This document shows, piece by piece, positions 6,699-10,241 of a stretch of DNA of 10,241 nucleotides. This DNA is from Rodentolepis nana. Its lineage: Eukaryota; Platyhelminthes; Cestoda; Cyclophyllidea; Hymenolepididae. The translations under genes were made by a program, and so were the position numbers. The DNA is taken from positions 19,697 to 29,937 of the forward strand of contig UZAE01012902.1 in assembly GCA_900617975.1 (NCBI GenBank), read 5' to 3'. Each line of letters opens with the position of its first letter. Position 1 is the first letter of the stretch. The notes beneath the pieces are model-generated. The model was not told where the DNA came from and made no database searches. It saw only the letters and a list, made by a program, of their open reading frames with translations.

Positions 6699-9364
6699 CT
6701 GACAAAAACAGGTGTCAAAACAACCCGATCATTAAAGTAAGGTGTCTTGATAGATAAAGACAATATCATACCCGTTTGTCAATGTCGTTGTGCTGTAATT
6801 GAACAAATCGCGCACTAATTGCGGCTATGTAACTTTGCTGATTAGAGAAAGCTACACGACCGGCACCTTTAGGGTATTTAAGTTCTGGGTCGATATCAAT
6901 TCCAGCATAACAAACACCTCCATAGAGTCGATCCATAATGAGGGCAAGTTCGACTAATCAGAAGAGAGAACGAATGATTTCAGGATAAAGGCAGGAGTTA
7001 CATTGAACCAAATAGATTTCAATAAAACTCACTTGCACGAAGAGGTCTTGGTACACCACCGACAAAGATGGTTTTACGAGGATCCAAAGTCTGAGAACCA
7101 TCCATAACAAAGTCAGAATCCGCTAAATTCCATGGGCGAATTTGCACGGGCTTATCTTTCATTGTCGGCGAAGAAACACACCAGTAGTACTTCCCCTCAT
7201 CAACAATACAAGCATTAATTAAATTTTGTACTGATTGCTCTTCTTGGAATAGCAGGAAACAGTAGCCTATTTTAAAGTATATGAAAAGTAATAAGTTAAA
7301 ACATTAAAAAAGAGGAGTAGAAAGGTAGGTGATGAGTAATCAGCTAACCTTTAGGAGGGAAGTAAGCCTTGCTTTCTGTTTTATGCGGCCAATCCACAAT
7401 CAAAGCACCGAAACGACGAAAAGCTGTGGTGATTTCCTCTAAAAGAACAAGTAAACGATGAAAGCATGTTTAATAGAGGTCCAATCCAAAAAATTAAATA
7501 TCATTTTTACCCTCATCAATATCTGGAGGTAATCCACCGACAAAAACTTTACGAGAATAACCCTCCTCCCTAGGCGCAATAGAATTGAGACTTGAGTGAG
7601 CATTACTCAAGCCATGGAGACCCTGATTTTGCATTAAACCAGATCTCGATTGCGGCAAATTAGACATAGAATGTAAATTTCCACCATGATAATTATCTAT
7701 TGCAGATATCCCAAGGCCAAGATCATCAAGCAGACCAGATTGGGAGTTACCCGAGGAGTCCATAGATTTCATGATTTCAATCAGATGCTGGTCGAAGGCG
7801 AAGTTAGAGTACTTGTCCGCATTCAACCCGTCCATATTACCAGACATCAGACCTGATCCAAAGTTGCCGTGAGAGAGTTTTTGGCTCAATATACTCTCCT
7901 GCTGACCACTACCAGAACCGGAAAAATCTGAATTGTTATGTTGTTGTTTATTCAACAAGGCTGAGGGTGGAGTTTGTTGCATATGTTGTTGACTTTGGTG
8001 TTGTGTTTGCCAGTGTGTCATAGCGCGATGTGCTTGACGTTTAGGGAACATGGAATACATTGACGTCGGGTTAGAAGAAGTTGCATTCTTCGGAAAACCA
8101 TTACTCGAACCAATGTTAGAGAGATTAGGATTTGGTCCAAACCTCATGCCACCATTTCCAATGTTATTCCCTGGAAATCCCAAAGCAGTTTCGGAGAAAC
8201 TTGCCTTGAATGAATTTTGCTGAGATGATGCAGAAGACCAGGGATAGTTGCTACTATTTTGGGAGGAAATTTGATTAATCCAATTGGGATTCTTGGAAGA
8301 GGAAATTCCAGAAAATGATGACTGATCAGATTGCGTTGGAAAGCAGGATTCAAAAGAAGTGGTAGAAGGGCTCCAACCTGGAGGTCGAGATAAGGAGGGC
8401 CTAACTCCTTGATGACCACCCATTAGAGCTCGTTTAGCAGCTATGATAGATGTATTGGGTTGTGAACCACTGTTAGTACTGACAGGAGAATTCCCAGTTT
8501 GATGGAAAAGCAAGTTTGTTAACAGTGGCGACAAATTATTCAGACCTGATTGGGAATTCAAATCATCCACTTGAGCATTTCCAGGGTTACCCCAATAGGA
8601 AGTAGAATTACCCCCAATGTGATTTTCATTGGTGATTGAAGAAGTCTCAGAATCTTGAAGAAGGGGATTACGACCATTAAAAGGACCATCAATTCCGGAA
8701 CTTGATTCAGGGGTTGAATGACTTTTTCCGCTTGAATTGTTATTTAAACCATCTCCGAGGAAATTGCAAGCGTCGAACTTTTGAGCTGACTGACTTCGTT
8801 CGAATGAAAATGGATTGACATCACCAGTCATTCCGGAAAAAGCCAAATCACGATTTTTGGAAGTGCTAGAATTCAATGAAGGGAATCCAGACGGTCCATT
8901 ATCCGGCTTCAAAGACAAGGATTTCATTGATTCGATATTGTTTTCGAGTACATCCGAAACTGTGGAATTAGGGAGTTGATCATTAGAAAACAGGTTATTC
9001 GAGGATATCCTGCCTTGAACTTGCAAATGATCACCCAAACCTTGTCTGCAAAAATTATTACCGGTATCGGTATTTTTATCTTCCACAACATCTCCTCGGC
9101 AATTGGATTTTGTATTATTTGCCTGGAAAGAACTTGTGAAAGAAAAGCTTTGCTTTGTAGTCGTTTCATCGGGAGACTCTTTCACCATTGTACTCTCGGC
9201 AACGCCACACAGCTGTGACTTTGGATCGACATCAAAGTCACCGGTTATCTTGATAGTTTAAAGAACAAAATGAGAAAAAAATAAGGTTAATAATGAATTA
9301 TTCGGTAAAAAATACTAACCTCTGACAGACTAGTTGAGTTTTGAATTGTATCCTTATAGCTCAT
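6474..9364 (-). CDS. CPEB: CPEB2/3/4-class (Orb2-like) cytoplasmic polyadenylation element-binding protein, six visible coding exons
   Basis: Exons joined on the minus strand are 9364-9320, 9248-7511, 7438-7349, 7266-7033, 6953-6772 and 6698-6474. They encode 837 residues in one frame, and all introns are GT-AG. The protein has a long Ser/Asn/Gln/Gly-rich N-terminus (about 1-495), a conserved pre-RRM segment (about 500-532), RRM1 (RNP2 KVFVGGLP 582-589; RNP1 KGYCFLLF 624-631), RRM2 (RNP2 TIFVGGVP 690-697; RNP1 KGAGRVAF 731-738) and a C-terminal ZZ zinc-binding domain (776-819) ending in LYRW. CPEB proteins bind U-rich elements in 3' UTRs and switch mRNAs between translational repression and activation, including at synapses and in the germ line. 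The wording of the RRM1-ZZ block (WCVSSPTMKDKPVQIRPWN, LYGGVCYAGID, CDECQGARCGGKFAP) marks the CPEB2/3/4 (Orb2) branch, not CPEB1. The N-terminus is less certain: an ATG at 9364 (used here), one at 9502 or one at 9188 could initiate. Family identity is near certain; orthology to one vertebrate paralogue is not implied. Confidence 0.96.
6772..6953 (-). CDS. CPEB: CPEB coding exon 5: RRM2
   Basis: This 182-nt exon completes an Ile codon and encodes residues 704-763, from ELALIMDRLYGG through GVCYAGIDIDPELKYPKG, the RNP1 GAGRVAF and QQSYIAAISARFVQLQ, ending in DIDKR. It matches the CPEB2-4/Orb2 RRM2 almost residue for residue. Intron 7032-6954 is 79 nt (phase 1; donor GTGAGT, acceptor GATTAG|TCGAAC). 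The exon's own donor is CGG|GTATGA (phase 0). Confidence 0.96.
7033..7266 (-). CDS. CPEB: CPEB coding exon 4: end of RRM1, linker, start of RRM2
   Basis: This 234-nt exon encodes residues 626-702: the RNP1 core YCFLLF, the characteristic KYYWCVSSPTMKDKPVQIRP segment, the linker DFVMDGSQTLDPRK and the RRM2 RNP2 motif TIFVGGVPRPLRA. The preceding intron 7348-7267 (82 nt, phase 1) ends AAAATAG|GCTAC. The donor is GCAA|GTGAGT, a strong consensus. The RRM1 RNP1 has Cys where many relatives have Ala (KGYAFLLF), a mild substitution in a beta-strand. Confidence 0.96.
7349..7438 (-). CDS. CPEB: CPEB coding exon 3: middle of RRM1
   Basis: This 90-nt exon completes a GAG codon split across the junction and encodes EITTAFRRFGALIVDWPHK and following residues to PPK (about 595-624), plus the first base of a Gly codon. 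It is nearly colinear with the family RRM1 (DIDEDEIT..FRRFGPLIVDWPHK.ESK.YFPPKG). The acceptor is TTCTTTTAG|AGGAAA after intron 7510-7439 (72 nt, phase 1). The donor is AAAG|GTTAGC. The ORF track breaks here, so this exon comes from reading the splice sites against the family alignment. Confidence 0.95.
7511..9248 (-). CDS. CPEB: CPEB coding exon 2: prion-like N-terminus and start of RRM1
   Basis: This 1738-nt exon encodes residues 16-594 plus one base of codon 595. Most of it is low-complexity sequence dominated by Ser, Asn, Gly and Gln, with repeated SSN, NSG and SQSG-like words and few charged residues. A Gln/His cluster (about 425-464, near 7900-8021) is flanked by Asn/Ser/Gly runs. Such disordered, prion-like N-termini are typical of Orb2, Aplysia CPEB and CPEB3, where they drive oligomerisation. 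Near the 3' end, FDQHLIEIMKSMD (500-512) resembles the conserved segment before RRM1 in vertebrate CPEB2-4. RRM1 begins with the RNP2 motif KVFVGGLPPDIDE. The acceptor is CTATCAAG|ATAACC and the donor is GAGG|GTAAAA. Confidence 0.95.
9320..9364 (-). CDS. CPEB: CPEB coding exon 1 (N-terminal 15 residues)
   Basis: This short exon encodes MSYKDTIQNSTSLSE and ends at a GAG|GTTAGT donor (intron 9319-9249, 71 nt, phase 0). The open frame continues upstream to an ATG at 9502 that directly follows an in-frame TAA. That extension would read a hydrophobic Leu/Phe stretch out of a pyrimidine tract that looks like a 3' splice site, so I start at the ATG at 9364. Initiation at 9188 in the next exon is also possible, since that ATG has A at -3 and G at +4. 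In that case this exon is 5' UTR. Confidence 0.6.
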
Positions 9365-9377
9365 GGAACCGATAATA

Positions 9378-9402
9378 CTACCGTCGATAAAAAATAGAAG
9401 CA
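9378..9402 (-). promoter_or_regulatory. Candidate 3' splice acceptor (5' UTR intron or spliced-leader addition site)
   Basis: In the sense direction a pyrimidine-rich tract (CACTACTTCTGCTTCTATTT) is followed by GGTAG|TATTATC, with the exon starting at 9377. The ATG used for the CDS follows only 13 nt later, at 9364. I found no upstream donor in a phase that would keep the frame from the ATG at 9502, so this exon start is probably in the 5' UTR. Trans-splicing of a spliced leader, as in flatworms, would explain the very short leader; this is inference. Confidence 0.45.
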
Positions 9403-9502
9403 GAAGTAGTGAAAGACGCGTAGTCAGTTTGGTAGTTGTCTCTAATACAAGACCATCACCCTTAGCGATGATTTTAATGATACCACCAATTGGAGAATAC
9501 AT

Positions 9503-10207
9503 TTATTTGACACAACCAAACACATAAGAGTCATGGTCACGTTCAAATCTCAGTTTCGAATGGATTTTACATTTTATAAGTTAACTTTATTTTATTTAAA
9601 TAAAATTAGAGCCTGTAATTATTTATTGCTAAAATAAAATGCTGATATATATTTGATTGTGTTTTTCTGGATATGGTAGATCAAAATTTTCATCACTGAA
9701 ACAAAGACTATTTCGAAAGACTCTACCTTACATAAATTGTTGATTGTAAAAGAGTATTTATCTTATTTATTGTTTGAGAATTTGTTTCTCACTTTCTATA
9801 ACTCTAGATGGTACGCTATACTAAAATTAGAAGCGAGCCTGTCGCTTTCACAGATCATTAGGCTTAGACTAAAAATTTTGACGAATTAAATGGACAGTCG
9901 AATTTCCTTTACTGTAAGGGAATGTTGCTTAACAAATGGAGGCTCATCTTCATTTAAGGCGATTTATTAACATATACCATTATTCTAAAATATAAGCTAT
10001 CATTTAACTTGCCCATCATGTTGCAGGATAATTTCAAGTAAATTTTGACGAATTCGGAATAACAATGCCCGTAACGCACAAATTTAAATAAATAAAAAAT
10101 TAAAAATATGTATACATACTCAAAGACATTAATCTTACTGCAAGATTTACTTTAAAAAGCTGTTTTTGTAATTTTTAAATTTACATTACTGCTCTATACT
10201 TTATTGG

Positions 10208-10210
<3 letters not shown>
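9503..10210. other. AT-rich 5' flank of the CPEB gene (promoter or upstream intron)
   Basis: No open frame of note on either strand. Many A and T runs are present. The transcription start, any non-coding first exon and core promoter elements cannot be picked out from sequence alone. The stretch may equally be part of a larger first intron. Confidence 0.5.
9589..9606. other. 18-bp perfect palindrome with AATAAA on both strands
   Basis: ATTTTATTTAAATAAAAT is its own reverse complement and carries AATAAA on plus and minus. On the minus strand a second overlapping AATAAA follows (AATAAAATAAAG). It could act as a bidirectional poly(A) signal for an upstream gene, but AT-richness makes chance likely. 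Confidence 0.4.

Positions 10211-10240
<30 letters not shown>
10211..10240. repeat. (TA)15 microsatellite at the window edge
   Basis: Fifteen TA units run to the penultimate base, so the repeat may continue beyond the window. Confidence 0.95.

Positions 10241-10241
<1 letters not shown>

Noticed and set aside
6386..6769. 127-codon minus-strand open frame overlapping the last CPEB exon
   Set aside because: It is an out-of-frame shadow of the ZZ exon; the exon's true frame encodes the conserved Cys/His domain.
6699..7510. Possible HDV-like ribozyme as in the mammalian CPEB3 intron
   Set aside because: The introns are only 71-82 nt, AT-rich, and lack the GC-rich nested pairing such a ribozyme needs.
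8144..8419. 91-codon minus-strand open frame inside the large CPEB exon
   Set aside because: Alternate-frame shadow of the low-complexity N-terminal coding sequence.
9287..9502. Start of CPEB at the ATG at 9502, with a Leu/Phe-rich segment as a membrane anchor
   Set aside because: The hydrophobic stretch is the translation of a polypyrimidine tract before an AG acceptor, and CPEB proteins are cytosolic RNA-binding proteins.

Overview
This is eukaryotic (metazoan) nuclear DNA. It is AT-rich and carries one multi-exon gene with GT-AG introns. There are no bacterial-style gene blocks, ribosome binding sites or CRISPR arrays. The gene is a clear CPEB2/3/4-class (Drosophila Orb2-like) cytoplasmic polyadenylation element-binding protein on the minus strand. 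Its five introns are all short, 71-82 nt. Together with the base composition and an apparently tight 5' end, this suggests a compact invertebrate genome. A flatworm (cestode or trematode) is my best guess, but nothing in the window proves the phylum.

Layout, left to right. Positions 1-2940 are AT-rich and show no supportable gene, only a small AT-rich hairpin (798-835) and a cysteine-rich open frame (1062-1325, minus) that is probably compositional. At 2988-3053 there is an imperfect palindrome, leading into a GC/CpG-richer island (about 2950-3430) with CACGTG motifs and overlapping open frames on both strands. Positions 3453-4040 show nothing firm. A pre-miRNA-like hairpin lies at 4043-4116. 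From about 4365 to 6473 the plus strand is strongly purine-biased, so the CPEB sense strand is C/U-rich. I read this as a roughly 2.1 kb pyrimidine-rich 3' UTR, with candidate ATTAAA poly(A) signals at 4381-4404.

The coding sequence runs on the minus strand from about 9364 down to the TAG at 6474, in six exons: 9364-9320, 9248-7511, 7438-7349, 7266-7033, 6953-6772 and 6698-6474. All junctions keep frame and give a continuous 837-residue protein. Its order is: a long Ser/Asn/Gln/Gly-rich, low-complexity, prion-like N-terminus; a short conserved pre-RRM segment; RRM1; RRM2; and a C-terminal ZZ-type zinc-binding domain. A pyrimidine tract plus AG at about 9378-9402 suggests that the first visible exon is preceded by a 5' UTR intron or a spliced-leader acceptor. 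The upstream flank (9503-10241) is very AT-rich, has an 18-bp palindrome containing AATAAA on both strands, and ends in a (TA)15 repeat.

As a unit, the window is a translational-regulator gene with a possible self-regulatory long 3' UTR: CPE-like TTTTAT hexamers, a C-rich tract and a C12 run on the sense strand. I did not find an unambiguous new biological system. The items most worth testing are the long pyrimidine-rich 3' UTR, the hairpin at 4043-4116, the prion-like exon and the 5'-end splicing.
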